The notes below the pieces were generated by a model. That model did no database searches and was not told where the DNA came from. It was given only the letters and a program-made list of their open reading frames with translations. This document shows positions 1-8,511 of a stretch of DNA of 64,000 nucleotides, in pieces. The DNA lies in the NCBI GenBank assembly GCA_001512505.1, contig LFSC01000010.1, positions 2,740 through 66,739 on the forward strand. Direction: 5' to 3'. Every line of letters begins with the position of its first letter. The first letter of the stretch is position 1. The position numbers and the translations under genes are program-made. The stretch is from Clostridiaceae bacterium DTU079. Lineage in GTDB: Bacteria; Bacillota; Clostridia; Acetivibrionales; Acetivibrionaceae.

Positions 1-13
1 AAACAGAGGAGAT

Positions 14-403
14 TTGTGGGTAATTATATATCTGGCTTCTATACTGTTATGCTCTTTTATTTTGGTTGTCCGGGATGATTACACTTATTTATCTGTGTTC
101 GGATTGGACTACCAGATCTCGTTTATATGTCCGTTTAAGTTTGTTACAAGACATGACTGCCCCTTTTGCGGCATGACAAGGTGTTTTGTTTCTTTAAGCC
201 ACCTTGATTTTGCAAGTGCCATAAGGTATAATGCGGCCGGCATTTTGGCATATGTATTGTGTATTTTGGAAATAATATTTAGAGCGGTAAAGATTGTATC
301 CCAAAACTGCGGGCGTATTATTAAGCCGATGGAATATATGAGAAAAGCTTTATTTGTATTGATGCTTGCTGTTGCGATGGTGGACTGGATTATAACTTTC
401 TAA
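14..403 (+). CDS. DUF2752 family membrane protein
   Basis: About 129 residues with hydrophobic segments near residues 2-20, 75-95 and 108-125 and the family signature CPFCGMTR in the first loop, followed by an aromatic/Asn stretch (SHLDFASAIRYN). DUF2752 proteins are small membrane proteins of unknown function; the paired Cys could bind metal or form a disulfide, but that is inference. The TTG at 14 follows GAGGAG by only about 2 nt, which is too close, and the frame stays open to base 1, so the true start may lie before the window. A terminator-like hairpin follows at 477-525, so it is probably not co-transcribed with prfA. Confidence 0.7.
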   Translation: MWVIIYLASILLCSFILVVRDDYTYLSVFGLDYQISFICPFKFVTRHDCPFCGMTRCFVSLSHLDFASAIRYNAAGILAYVLCILEIIFRAVKIVSQNCGRIIKPMEYMRKALFVLMLAVAMVDWIITF

Positions 404-476
404 ATTTAATAATATCAGATTAAAAAATAAATTTTTGGGAGTAATCCTTGGTTTTCTGCGGATAACGAATTCTACG

Positions 477-525
477 GCAAAGCAATTTACTTGATGGATA
501 TCAAATATTGTTTTGCTGTTTTTTT
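477..525 (+). terminator. Rho-independent terminator after the DUF2752 gene
   Basis: The arms GCAAAGCAAT (477-486) and ATTGTTTTGC (507-516) pair with one G-U, and a nearly pure T run ends at 525. It separates the first gene from prfA. Confidence 0.7.
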
Positions 526-546
526 GTAGAATAAAATAAAGATACG

Positions 547-555
547 TGGTATAAT
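547..555 (+). promoter_or_regulatory. Extended -10 promoter element for prfA
   Basis: TGG-TATAAT at 547-555 is an extended -10 (TGn) lying 43 nt before the prfA start and after the upstream terminator. The -35 match about 17 nt further up (TAGAAT) is weak. Confidence 0.5.
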
Positions 556-597
556 AAATGGTCGTAAATTTATTAATGATGGACTAAGAGGTGTGTT

Positions 598-1677
598 ATG
601 TTTGAAAAATTTGAGGCTGCGGTAAACAGATATGATGAAATAAATCATAAGCTAAGTGATCCGTCGGTAATTGCAAATCAGGACGAGTACCGGAGGCTTA
701 TGAAGGAACACGCAGACTTGGAAGAGCTTGTTACTAAGTATGGTGAATATAAAAAGGTAAGTCAGGAAATTTCCGATGCCAAGGAGATGCTGAAGGAAAA
801 GCTTGACAAAGAGTTTTATGAGATGGTTGAAGCGGAGCTTAAAGAGGCGCAGGAAAAACTTGAGATTATTAAAAAGGAAATGAAAATACTTCTTATTCCC
901 AAAGACCCCAATGATGAAAAAAACGTAATTGTTGAAATAAGGGGAGGAGCCGGGGGAGAAGAGGCTGCCCTTTTTGCAGGGGACCTTTTTAGAATGTACA
1001 CCCGTTATGCCGAAAGAAAGGGATGGAAGACAGAGATGCTTGATTCCAACCCCACAGAGATAGGTGGTTTTAAGGAGGTTGTGTTTTCCATTGAAGGCAG
1101 CGGTGCTTACAGCAGGCTGAAGTTTGAGAGCGGTGTTCACAGAGTGCAGCGAATTCCGGTTACGGAAGCCGGAGGAAGGATACATACTTCTACGGTTACA
1201 GTAGCAGTTTTGCCGGAGGTTGAAGAGGTTGATGTGGAAATTAACCCCAATGATTTGAGAATAGATACCTTTAGGGCATCCGGAGCAGGAGGACAGCATA
1301 TTAACAAGACCGATTCAGCAATAAGAATAACTCACTTGCCCACCGGGCTGGTGGTAACCTGTCAGGACCAGAGATCACAGCATAAAAACAGGGACAAGGC
1401 AATGGCAATTTTGAGATCAAAGTTGTATGAGATAGCGCAGAATGAAAAAAACAATGAGATAGCCCAGGAAAGAAAAAGCCAGGTCGGTACCGGTGACAGA
1501 AGTGAGAGAATAAGAACCTACAATTATCCCCAGGGCAGGGTAACGGACCACAGGATAGGACTTACCCTTTATAAAATAGATGATATACTTGACGGTGATA
1601 TCGATGAAATAGTGGATGCACTGATAACTACCGAACAGGCCGAAAAACTTGCCGCTGGTGGGGATTATGAAGATTGA
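598..1677 (+). CDS. prfA: Peptide chain release factor 1
   Basis: RF1 recognises UAA and UAG in the ribosomal A site and triggers peptidyl-tRNA hydrolysis. The 359-residue length is normal. The anticodon-like tripeptide P187-V188-T189 (PxT class, so RF1 and not RF2) and the catalytic GGQ at 231-233 are both present, the latter in the usual context [14 protein letters not shown]. The N-terminal third is the coiled domain 1. The ATG follows the RBS AAGAGGTGTGTT. The prmC methyltransferase that often follows prfA and modifies the GGQ Gln is not next to it; a ZIP transporter follows instead. Confidence 0.97.
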   Translation: MFEKFEAAVNRYDEINHKLSDPSVIANQDEYRRLMKEHADLEELVTKYGEYKKVSQEISDAKEMLKEKLDKEFYEMVEAELKEAQEKLEIIKKEMKILLIPKDPNDEKNVIVEIRGGAGGEEAALFAGDLFRMYTRYAERKGWKTEMLDSNPTEIGGFKEVVFSIEGSGAYSRLKFESGVHRVQRIPVTEAGGRIHTSTVTVAVLPEVEEVDVEINPNDLRIDTFRASGAGGQHINKTDSAIRITHLPTGLVVTCQDQRSQHKNRDKAMAILRSKLYEIAQNEKNNEIAQERKSQVGTGDRSERIRTYNYPQGRVTDHRIGLTLYKIDDILDGDIDEIVDALITTEQAEKLAAGGDYED

Positions 1678-1704
1678 CGGATACTATAAATGTTAATAAT
1701 ATGT

Positions 1705-1754
1705 CCCCGGTATGAATACAATTTAGTAATAGCTAGAATAATTATAACCGGGGG
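1705..1754 (+). promoter_or_regulatory. Hairpin burying the ribosome binding site of the ZIP gene
   Basis: CCCCGGT (1705-1711) is perfectly complementary to ACCGGGG (1747-1753), enclosing about 35 nt. The right arm is also the only Shine-Dalgarno-like sequence (GGGGG, 1750-1754) five bases before the ATG at 1760, so the closed helix would mask translation start. The pairing is seen; a regulatory role is inferred. Confidence 0.45.
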
Positions 1755-1759
1755 CGAAC

Positions 1760-2500
1760 ATGTATAATTTACTTAAGGTTACATTGATAGGCCTTATCTC
1801 CGGTATTTTGGGAACAAGTATCGGAGGATTGACGGCTTTTTTTGTTAAAGGTATCAATAAACGTTTGTTAAGCTTTACACTTGAATTTGCAGCCGGCCTA
1901 ATGACATCGGTTGTGTGTTTTGAATTGATTCCCGAAGCCTTTAGTTACGGGGGAACGGTTATGACCTTTGCCGGTGTGTTTGCCGGTGTAATGACGATAA
2001 TGACGGTTGAAGAGTTTATAAGAAGGTTTGAAGCTCTAAAGCCACAGAATGAAAAATCGGGTCTATTAAAGGCCGGAATATTAATGGCAATAGGGATTTC
2101 GCTTCACAATTTTCCGGAAGGCTTTGCGGTAGGCTCCGGTTTTGGAGCTTCATTGAGCCTTGGAATTATGATAACTACTGTTATTATAATCCATGACATT
2201 CCCGAAGGAATTGCCATGGCGGTTCCTATGCGAGCAGGAGGCTTCAGCGGGTCCAAGGCATTTTTGATTACGGTAATGTCCGGGTTGCCCATGGGTATTG
2301 GTGCTCTTTTGGGGGCTGTCCTGGGTGGAATTTCCCGGGGGTTTATCGGTGCGTGCCTGGGGTTTGCTGCAGGTGCGATGCTTTATGTGGTATATGGAGA
2401 ACTGGTGACTGAATCCAAAAAATTATATTTGGGTAGACTGCCTTCTTTGGGGAATGTAATGGGCATTATTTGTGGTATAATAGTTACATTATTAAATTGA
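1760..2500 (+). CDS. ZIP family divalent metal transporter
   Basis: A 246-residue polytopic membrane protein with both ZIP metal-site motifs, HNFPEG at 116-121 and HDIPEG at 145-150, which line the transport path in TM4 and TM5 of ZupT/ZIP proteins. It probably imports Zn2+ or related divalent cations (Fe, Mn); the sequence does not fix specificity. About seven or eight hydrophobic segments are visible. It lies between prfA and sua5 with a 30-bp gap to the latter. Bacillus subtilis has a different metal transporter gene, mntP (ywlD), in the equivalent region. Confidence 0.88.
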   Translation: MYNLLKVTLIGLISGILGTSIGGLTAFFVKGINKRLLSFTLEFAAGLMTSVVCFELIPEAFSYGGTVMTFAGVFAGVMTIMTVEEFIRRFEALKPQNEKSGLLKAGILMAIGISLHNFPEGFAVGSGFGASLSLGIMITTVIIIHDIPEGIAMAVPMRAGGFSGSKAFLITVMSGLPMGIGALLGAVLGGISRGFIGACLGFAAGAMLYVVYGELVTESKKLYLGRLPSLGNVMGIICGIIVTLLN

Positions 2501-2530
2501 TGCCAATAGATAATGTTAGGAAGTAATAAA

Positions 2531-3583
2531 ATGAAGACCGAAATACTGAAGATGGAATTAAACGATGTTGACAAAGAGAAGCTGAGGTTTGCCGCAGAGG
2601 TTTTGCGAGGCGGCGGGCTTGTGGCTTTTCCTACTGAGACGGTTTATGGTTTGGGAGCGGATGCTCTCAACGAAAATGCCGTTAAAAAGATATTTGAAGC
2701 CAAGGGAAGACCGTCGGACAACCCTCTGATAGTACATATAACGGGAAAGGAATGGGCCGATAGCTTAACGGCATCTGTTCCGCCGGCGGCTGAGATTTTG
2801 ATGGACAGGTTCTGGCCCGGGCCTCTCACATTAGTGCTTCAAAAGTCAGACAAGGTACCCGGTGCGATTACAGCCGGACTTTCAACTGTGGGATTAAGGG
2901 CACCGGCTCATCCTGTGGCTCTTGCCCTGATAAGGGAGGCAGGTATTCCCATAGCCGCTCCCAGTGCCAATATATCGGGAAGGCCAAGCCCCACTACGCC
3001 AAAGCATGTTATAGATGACCTTTACGGCAAGGTGGATGTTATAATTGACGGGGGATGTTCCAAGGTTGGAGTTGAATCTACGGTTTTGGATGTTACTGTA
3101 ACTCCTCCCATGATATTAAGACCCGGAGGAGTCTCTTATGAACAGCTTTTAGATGTTTTGGGAGATGTAGCGATAGACCCTTCGCTTTTAAAAAAGAGTT
3201 CGGAAAATTTTGTGCCGAAGGCACCGGGAATGAAATATAAGCACTATTCTCCCAAAGCAGATGTAATTGTAGTTGAGGGGGAGACTGAAAAGGTTGTCCG
3301 AAAGATAAACAGCCTTATTGAGGAGTATAAGAAAAGCAATACTTCTGTGGGGGTGCTCTCAACAGATCAGACAAAGATGCTTTATGGAGATGTACCGGTA
3401 ATTTCCTTAGGGGACCGGCTAAAGCCTGAAACCATTGCAGCGAATCTGTTTAAGGCATTTAGGGATTTTGACGATATTGGTATAGAGGTAATACTTGCAG
3501 AAGCCATTAATAATCAAGGCATTGGACTGGCAGTTATGAACAGAATGAAAAAGGCCGCCGGCTATAATATAATCAAGGTATAA
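2531..3583 (+). CDS. ywlC: L-threonylcarbamoyladenylate synthase (Sua5/YwlC)
   Basis: Makes threonylcarbamoyl-AMP from Thr, bicarbonate and ATP for the t6A37 modification of ANN-decoding tRNAs. It has the YrdC domain (roughly residues 15-205, with the K-R-S-N pocket seen in EAKGRPSDNPLIVHI and the SANISG segment) followed by the C-terminal Sua5 domain after a GMKYKHYSPKA linker, so it is the two-domain form. I chose ATG 2531 (350 aa) because AGGAAG at 2518-2523 lies 7 nt upstream; the earlier ATG at 2513 has no RBS. The next gene, ywlE, is 27 bp downstream, as in Bacillus. Confidence 0.93.
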   Translation: MKTEILKMELNDVDKEKLRFAAEVLRGGGLVAFPTETVYGLGADALNENAVKKIFEAKGRPSDNPLIVHITGKEWADSLTASVPPAAEILMDRFWPGPLTLVLQKSDKVPGAITAGLSTVGLRAPAHPVALALIREAGIPIAAPSANISGRPSPTTPKHVIDDLYGKVDVIIDGGCSKVGVESTVLDVTVTPPMILRPGGVSYEQLLDVLGDVAIDPSLLKKSSENFVPKAPGMKYKHYSPKADVIVVEGETEKVVRKINSLIEEYKKSNTSVGVLSTDQTKMLYGDVPVISLGDRLKPETIAANLFKAFRDFDDIGIEVILAEAINNQGIGLAVMNRMKKAAGYNIIKV

Positions 3584-3610
3584 TGAAGTGAAAGGAATGA
3601 AGGTATTAAC

Positions 3611-4114
3611 ATGAGAAAAATCCTTTTTGTATGTACCGGAAATACATGCAGAAGCAGTATGGCTGAAGGATTGTTTAATCATATTGCGAAAAACGGGGTC
3701 GACGGTATGGAAGATTATACGGCTCTCTCTGCCGGAATATTTGCTTTTGAAGGTGATGGCGCCAACCCTAAGGCGATAAAGGTTTTAAAAGAGGGTTATG
3801 GGATCGATATCTCTTCCCATAGGGCCAGGAGAATAAAAAAATCCGATGTTGAAGATGCCCATATAATACTTACAATGACAAAAGACCATAAAAACACCCT
3901 GGTCGGAATATTTCCCGAAGCCAAGGATAAAACCTGGACATTGAAGGAGTATGCTTCCGGGAAAAAATCGGGAGAAAACACGCAGGATAGCTTTGAATGG
4001 GATATTCCCGATCCCTACGGTATGCCGGAAGAGGTATATGAAAGATGTGCCCTGACATTGAAGGAGGCAATTGACAGGCTTATATTGAGGTTAAAAGAGG
4101 AAAAAAGTTTATAG
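3611..4114 (+). CDS. ywlE: Low-molecular-weight phosphatase, probable protein-arginine phosphatase
   Basis: A 167-residue LMW-PTP fold with the P-loop C8-TGNTC-R14-S near the N-terminus and the general-acid loop DPYG near the C-terminus. Thr12 in the P-loop corresponds to the Thr of Bacillus YwlE known to favour phospho-arginine over phospho-tyrosine; tyrosine-specific relatives usually have Ile there. With the sua5-ywlE-rpiB order this supports a YwlE role, reversing McsB marks on proteins bound for ClpCP. No mcsB is in the window, so the partner is not shown. Confidence 0.85.
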   Translation: MRKILFVCTGNTCRSSMAEGLFNHIAKNGVDGMEDYTALSAGIFAFEGDGANPKAIKVLKEGYGIDISSHRARRIKKSDVEDAHIILTMTKDHKNTLVGIFPEAKDKTWTLKEYASGKKSGENTQDSFEWDIPDPYGMPEEVYERCALTLKEAIDRLILRLKEEKSL

Positions 4115-4158
4115 CTGTTTTGAAGAGGCTTGGTGGTTTTATTTGCTCTAAACTTTTT

Positions 4159-4187
4159 TTGACATAAAGATCTTATTACTATAAAAT
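4159..4187 (+). promoter_or_regulatory. Sigma-A promoter for rpiB-upp-comEB
   Basis: TTGACA (4159-4164), a 17-nt spacer and TAAAAT (4182-4187), within a TATAAAAT stretch, lie just before the RBS of rpiB. This suggests rpiB starts a new transcript with upp and the deaminase gene. Confidence 0.65.
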
Positions 4188-4205
4188 ATATTGTTGGAGG
4201 ATAGT

Positions 4206-4655
4206 ATGAAAATTGGTATTGGAAGTGACCATGGCGGTTACAATTTAAAATCAAAATTAATAAGCTACCTTAAAGAAAACAATTATGAGGTTTTGGACTT
4301 CGGGACTTTCGGTACCGAATCCGTGGATTATCCGGATTACGGGCTTAAGGTTGCTGAGGCTGTTAAGAATGGAGAATGCGACAGGGGTATTGTAATATGC
4401 GGTACCGGCCTTGGTATATCAATTTCGGCAAACAAGGTTCCGGGAATAAGGGCAGCTGTGTGTACCAACAGTTATATGGCAAGGATGAGCAGGGAACACA
4501 ACGATGCAAACGTATTGGCGCTTGGCGAGCGGGTTGTGGGATTGGATCTTGCCATAGATATTGTTGATGCATGGCTCAAGGCAGAGTTTCAGGGAGGAAG
4601 GCATGAAGCAAGAGTAGGTAAGATTAGTGAAATAGAGAAAAAATACAACAAATAG
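4206..4655 (+). CDS. rpiB: Ribose-5-phosphate isomerase B
   Basis: Interconverts ribose-5-phosphate and ribulose-5-phosphate in the non-oxidative pentose phosphate pathway, supplying ribose for PRPP and nucleotides. The 149-residue RpiB/LacAB protein begins MKIGIGSDHGGYNLK and has the catalytic Cys region IVICGTGLGISISANK and the SREHNDANVLALG phosphate loop. ATG 4206 follows TTGGAGG (4194-4200) by 5 nt. Only 14 bp separate it from upp, fitting a ribose/nucleotide salvage unit. Confidence 0.95.
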   Translation: MKIGIGSDHGGYNLKSKLISYLKENNYEVLDFGTFGTESVDYPDYGLKVAEAVKNGECDRGIVICGTGLGISISANKVPGIRAAVCTNSYMARMSREHNDANVLALGERVVGLDLAIDIVDAWLKAEFQGGRHEARVGKISEIEKKYNK

Positions 4656-4669
4656 GAGAGATATAATCT

Positions 4670-5299
4670 ATGGATAATGTTTTTGTTATGGATCATCCGC
4701 TAATCCAGCATAAGTTATCACTTTTGAGGGATAAAAACACCCAGACAAAGGAGTTCCGTGAATTGGTATCCGAGATATCAATGTTGATGGGTTATGAAGT
4801 AACCAGAAATATGTCTCTTAAGGAGGTTGAAATTGAAACTCCTGTCGGTGTTGCCAGGACAAAGGTTTTGTCCGGCAAAAAGATGGGAATCGTACCTATT
4901 CTTAGGGCTGGCTTGGGCATGGTCGATGGAATGCTTAAATTGCTGCCTATGGCGAGAGTTGGACATATAGGTCTTTATAGGAACCCGGATACTCTTGAGC
5001 CGGTGAATTACTATTGCAAGCTTCCTTTTGATGTTGCAGAGAGGGATATTGTGGTATTGGATCCCATGCTTGCAACGGGGGGATCGGCATCTGCTGCCAT
5101 AAGCTATCTTAAGGAAAAAGGCGTGGCTCATATCAAGCTGATGTGCCTTATAGCTTCGAAGGACGGGATAAAGAAAATAAACGAGGATCATCCGGATGTA
5201 TCTATCTATTGTGCTGCAGTGGATGAGAAACTGGACAGCCACGGATATATACTTCCAGGATTGGGAGATGCGGGAGACAGGCTTTTTGGAACCAAATGA
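4670..5299 (+). CDS. upp: Uracil phosphoribosyltransferase
   Basis: Pyrimidine salvage: uracil + PRPP gives UMP. The 209-residue length is typical. The PRPP-binding segment is [16 protein letters not shown], and the [14 protein letters not shown]-terminus holds the uracil site. The RBS is TAGGAGAG. It sits between rpiB, which helps supply ribose-5-phosphate, and a dCMP deaminase gene, so the cluster is a pyrimidine salvage unit. In Bacillus, upp is also just upstream of the atp operon. Confidence 0.97.
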   Translation: MDNVFVMDHPLIQHKLSLLRDKNTQTKEFRELVSEISMLMGYEVTRNMSLKEVEIETPVGVARTKVLSGKKMGIVPILRAGLGMVDGMLKLLPMARVGHIGLYRNPDTLEPVNYYCKLPFDVAERDIVVLDPMLATGGSASAAISYLKEKGVAHIKLMCLIASKDGIKKINEDHPDVSIYCAAVDEKLDSHGYILPGLGDAGDRLFGTK

Positions 5300-5330
5300 T
5301 ACTAAGTGTATAGTTGGAGGGGGAAAGCTT

Positions 5331-5786
5331 ATGAGACCATCCTGGGATGAGTATTTCATGGAGATAGTTGAACTGATCAAAACCAGATCCACTTGTCTGA
5401 GGCGGCAGGTAGGCGCACTCATTGTCAAAGATAAGAGGATTCTTTCAACGGGTTACAACGGAGCTCCGGTAGGCTGTAAACATTGCAGCGAAATCGGTTG
5501 CCTGAGGGAAGAACTCAAGGTACCATCCGGTCAGAGGCATGAGCTTTGCAGGGCAATACATGCTGAGCAAAATGCAATAGTTCAGGCGGCATACTCTGGC
5601 ACCAGCGTTAACGGAGGTACGCTGTATGTGACAAATCAGCCCTGCGTATTGTGTTCCAAGATGATCATTAATGCCGGTATAAAAAAGATTGTGTTTAAGG
5701 GCGATTATCCCGATGAGCTGGCCATGGAGATGTTAAAAGAGGCCGGAATAAGAGTTATAAAATTTGAGCCTGACAATAAATTTTAA
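5331..5786 (+). CDS. comEB: dCMP deaminase (ComEB family)
   Basis: Deaminates dCMP to dUMP, the precursor of dTMP. The 151-residue cytidine/deoxycytidylate deaminase has zinc ligands in HAEQNAI (catalytic Glu) and [12 protein letters not shown] 5331 was chosen because TTGGAGGGGG is 7 nt upstream; the frame extends back into upp, but that extension has no family similarity. The ComEB name refers to the Bacillus competence-locus homologue; a role in DNA uptake is not implied. Confidence 0.92.
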   Translation: MRPSWDEYFMEIVELIKTRSTCLRRQVGALIVKDKRILSTGYNGAPVGCKHCSEIGCLREELKVPSGQRHELCRAIHAEQNAIVQAAYSGTSVNGGTLYVTNQPCVLCSKMIINAGIKKIVFKGDYPDELAMEMLKEAGIRVIKFEPDNKF

Positions 5787-5818
5787 TATAAACTTAAATT
5801 TAGTTTAATACTATGGAA

Positions 5819-5827
5819 TGATATAAT
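5819..5827 (+). promoter_or_regulatory. Extended -10 promoter element for tagO
   Basis: TGA-TATAAT at 5819-5827 gives an extended -10 about 110 nt before tagO. The -35 region (TTTAGT, 17 nt up) is weak. It lies in the 150-bp gap after the deaminase gene. Confidence 0.45.
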
Positions 5828-5937
5828 TAAACAGAGGGTACATAAAAGGGACAGAAGGAAATGCACTTAATGGAAAGGAGATACTAAAGACAAATATTAT
5901 TTACAAAAGATTAAAGCGATTATAAAAGGAGAAGGTG

Positions 5938-7101
5938 TTGGTCGTGTTTTATGAATATATAATATCCTTTGTTCTGGCGTTTATAGTAGCATTTTCTTTT
6001 ACACCGATAGCAAAGAAAATTTCTTTCAGTGTAGGAGCTATTGATGTGCCAAAGGACTCAAGAAGGATGCATAACAGGCCCATCGCAAGACTCGGAGGTC
6101 TGGCTATATTTGCAGGATTTATTGTATCTCTGACATTCGGCATAACTTGTACATATCTTAATATTTCGGGAATTGTTCCCGACAGGCAGCTTTTGGGGCT
6201 TCTTGCGGGGACAGTTATAATAGTCGGCGTGGGTATTGTTGACGATATTAAGCAGTTGGGACCTAAAATAAAGCTACTGATTCAGATAATTGCAGCTTTA
6301 ACAACAGTACTTATTTCCGGAACCAGGATAGTGAATATTACCAATCCTTTTGTAGAGAGCGGTACCACCCAGTTTAGCGATTTTGTATCCTATCCTTTGA
6401 CGATAATTTGGATAGTTGGTGTTACCAATGCAATTAATTTGATTGACGGTCTGGACGGCCTTGCCGCCGGCGTATCGTCCATTTCTTATCTTTCATTGTT
6501 TTTTGTTTCGCTGATAACGGGTGATGCAGACAGTGCGATAATTACTGTAATTCTTGCCGGCTCTGCCCTGGGATTTTTGCCGTATAATTTCAATCCGGCT
6601 AAAATATTTATGGGAGACACCGGAGCGACTTTTTTGGGCTTTACCCTTTCGGTTGTTTCCATTCAGGGAATGCTCAAGTCATATACTGCCCTGTCCATAG
6701 CAGTTCCGTTGCTTGTATTGGGACTTCCGTTGTTTGACACGCTGTCTACCATATTCAGAAGAATTCTAAACAGAAAACCGATTATGCAGGCAGACAGGGG
6801 ACATTTGCACCATAAGCTTATTGATATGGGATATAGCCATAAACAGACAGTGCTTGTTATGTACACATTAAGTGCTACTTTAGGACTTAGTGCCATTGTT
6901 TTGGCGGATAAAGGCTTTATAAGTGCGATTATTTTGGTTATTACCGTTGCTGCTTTCGTAATAGGAGGCGCCAAATACATGCTGGAAATTGATGATGTGA
7001 AAATAGCTGAGGATGACAAACTGAAAGAAGAAATTGTTAATCCCATCATTAACAGCCAGGCACATGGAGAGTTGAAAGTAAATGACAGGGGAAACCCATA
7101 A
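5938..7101 (+). CDS. tagO: Undecaprenyl-phosphate GlcNAc-1-phosphate transferase (TagO/WecA family)
   Basis: Transfers a sugar-1-phosphate from a UDP-sugar to undecaprenyl phosphate, the first membrane step of wall teichoic acid or other secondary wall polymers. It is a MraY/WecA-family protein of about 387 residues and 10-11 membrane segments, with DDIKQLGPKIKL, NAINLIDGLDGLAAG, FMGDTGATFLG and the cytoplasmic RGHLHHKLIDMG histidine motif. The start is uncertain: TTG 5938 lies 6-7 nt after AAAAGGAG, with GTG 5935 and GTG 5944 as alternatives. A terminator at 7263-7301 ends this block. Confidence 0.9.
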   Translation: MVVFYEYIISFVLAFIVAFSFTPIAKKISFSVGAIDVPKDSRRMHNRPIARLGGLAIFAGFIVSLTFGITCTYLNISGIVPDRQLLGLLAGTVIIVGVGIVDDIKQLGPKIKLLIQIIAALTTVLISGTRIVNITNPFVESGTTQFSDFVSYPLTIIWIVGVTNAINLIDGLDGLAAGVSSISYLSLFFVSLITGDADSAIITVILAGSALGFLPYNFNPAKIFMGDTGATFLGFTLSVVSIQGMLKSYTALSIAVPLLVLGLPLFDTLSTIFRRILNRKPIMQADRGHLHHKLIDMGYSHKQTVLVMYTLSATLGLSAIVLADKGFISAIILVITVAAFVIGGAKYMLEIDDVKIAEDDKLKEEIVNPIINSQAHGELKVNDRGNP

Positions 7102-7442
7102 AACGGTATTTTTTCTTATGATGGCAACAAGGCCTAAAAATTTTTATAAAAAGTATTGAATTATTTATGCAATTGTGGTATCGTTTTTTTAACATATTAT
7201 GTGATTATATCATACTTTAATTATTAAGTTAATAAATTTAATATATATAGTATTTTAGTTTCGCCGGAGAAGCTTAGCATTGCAAGCTGTTCGGCTTTTT
7301 TAGTGGAATTTTTGTTAGAATTATATTAATTTAAAATGGTTATTAATATTACTGTGAAAATTAGCCGATACCGAATAACGTGTTTCGGGATCAAAGGCAT
7401 AGTATAAATATACAATTACATTGAACAAGAAGGCGTATATAG
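7102..7442 (+). other. Intergenic region tagO-atpB
   Basis: This 341-bp AT-rich gap contains the tagO terminator (7263-7301) and the leader of the atp operon. No convincing atpI gene, which often precedes atpB, is visible, and I see no strong sigma-A promoter; TATAAA at 7403 is a weak -10 candidate. Confidence 0.6.
7263..7301 (+). terminator. Rho-independent terminator after tagO
   Basis: GCCG plus AGCTT pair with AAGCT plus CGGC around a small bulge, followed by TTTTTT (7296-7301). Confidence 0.7.
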
Positions 7443-8198
7443 GTGGAAGAGTTTGTAAATGAACTGCAAGGTTTAATGAAATCCAATAAGATTATAGAAA
7501 TAAACCTATTTGGCTTTGACTTGTCAATAACTGATTCTGTTGTGGTTATGTGGATAGTTATGGCGATTCTCATCGTATTATCCGTTGTTTTTACGAGAAA
7601 ATTAAAGACTATCCCCGAGGGGAAGCAAAGCATTGTTGAGGTCATTGTGGAGTTTTTTAATAATTTTGCAAAGGACTGTGTGGGTGAGCACGGAAAGCTG
7701 TTTGTCCCCTATATAGGTACAATATTTTTGCTTCTTATAGTCTCAAACATAATAGCCGTTTTTAATATCATACCTTCAGGTGAAGATTTATATAATTTGA
7801 CTCACTGGGAGTTTTTCGAGAATTGGAATTTTGCCATAAGGCCTCCGACGAAAGATATAAATGTTACGTTGACGCTGGCTTTGATGTCAATGGTAGCTGT
7901 GATTACTGCAGGTATAAAGGTTAAGAAAGTGTCGGGGTGGCTCAAGAGTTTTCTCGAGCCTGAGCCGTTGATCTTACCTTTTAAGATATTTGACTATTTT
8001 ATAAGACCCGTATCGCTGTGTTTCCGTATGTTTGGGAATATTCTAGGGGCAGTAATAATTATGGAGCTTATTTATTTTGCATTCCCGGCGGTTTTACCAG
8101 GTTTTCTAAGCATATATTTTGATTTGTTTGACGGTATATTGCAGGCTTATGTTTTTGTATTTTTGACATCGCTATACATTGGGGAAGCGGTAGAATAA
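7443..8198 (+). CDS. atpB: ATP synthase Fo subunit a
   Basis: Membrane stator subunit forming the two half-channels next to the c-ring. 251 residues, mostly hydrophobic, with the essential Arg in SLCFRMFGN and the conserved C-terminal helices through the QAYVFVFLTSLYIGEA end. GTG 7443 is about 9 nt after AAGAAGG. First gene of an eight-gene operon in the usual order a-c-b-delta-alpha-gamma-beta-epsilon. Confidence 0.96.
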   Translation: MEEFVNELQGLMKSNKIIEINLFGFDLSITDSVVVMWIVMAILIVLSVVFTRKLKTIPEGKQSIVEVIVEFFNNFAKDCVGEHGKLFVPYIGTIFLLLIVSNIIAVFNIIPSGEDLYNLTHWEFFENWNFAIRPPTKDINVTLTLALMSMVAVITAGIKVKKVSGWLKSFLEPEPLILPFKIFDYFIRPVSLCFRMFGNILGAVIIMELIYFAFPAVLPGFLSIYFDLFDGILQAYVFVFLTSLYIGEAVE

Positions 8199-8210
8199 GG
8201 AGGTGAGTTT

Positions 8211-8432
8211 ATGACAGGAATCACAGCATTAGCAGCAAGTTTTTGTGTGCTTACCGGTGCTGCTGCAGGAATCGGTATAAGTGTGGCAACATCAAAGGCA
8301 GTTCAGGCGGTAGCAAGACAACCCGAAGCAGGAGATAAGATCAGGAATATTATAGTTCTTGGTGCAGCTTTGGCGGAAGCCACTGCAGTATATGCTTTTA
8401 TAATAGCTTTATTGATGGTTTTGGTAAAATAA
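8211..8432 (+). CDS. atpE: ATP synthase Fo subunit c
   Basis: Forms the rotor ring. 73 residues, two membrane helices joined by the polar loop ARQPEA. The ion-binding carboxylate is Glu56 in LAEATAVY. The position equivalent to the Gln that helps bind Na+ in Na+-type rings (in helix 1, six residues before Lys29) is Ile, and the residue after Glu56 is Ala rather than Ser, so proton coupling is more likely than Na+. The RBS AAGGAGGTGAG is very strong, as expected for the high-copy subunit. A long hairpin follows. Confidence 0.97.
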   Translation: MTGITALAASFCVLTGAAAGIGISVATSKAVQAVARQPEAGDKIRNIIVLGAALAEATAVYAFIIALLMVLVK

Positions 8433-8452
8433 GTTGCTTTTTATTACACAGG

Positions 8453-8490
8453 GCTGCAAGAGAAAACTGTTGAAGTCATTCTCTTGCAGC
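8453..8490 (+). promoter_or_regulatory. Perfect 12-bp hairpin between atpE and atpF
   Basis: GCTGCAAGAGAA (8453-8464) and TTCTCTTGCAGC (8479-8490) are perfectly complementary around a 14-nt loop. There is no T run, so it is not a terminator. It sits between the abundant c subunit and the low-copy b subunit, where mRNA stabilisation or processing would help set stoichiometry (inference). Confidence 0.75.
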
Positions 8491-8511
8491 GAAGAGGATG
8501 GTGATGGTTTT

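Noticed and set aside
652-1299. 215-codon open frame on the reverse strand inside prfA
   Set aside because: It is antisense to a complete, well-conserved prfA, and its translation is low-complexity Leu/Phe/Cys-rich without family features.
5196-5330. Longer N-terminus for the dCMP deaminase overlapping upp
   Set aside because: The extension lies inside the conserved upp C-terminus, has no RBS and no deaminase similarity; ATG 5331 has a strong RBS.
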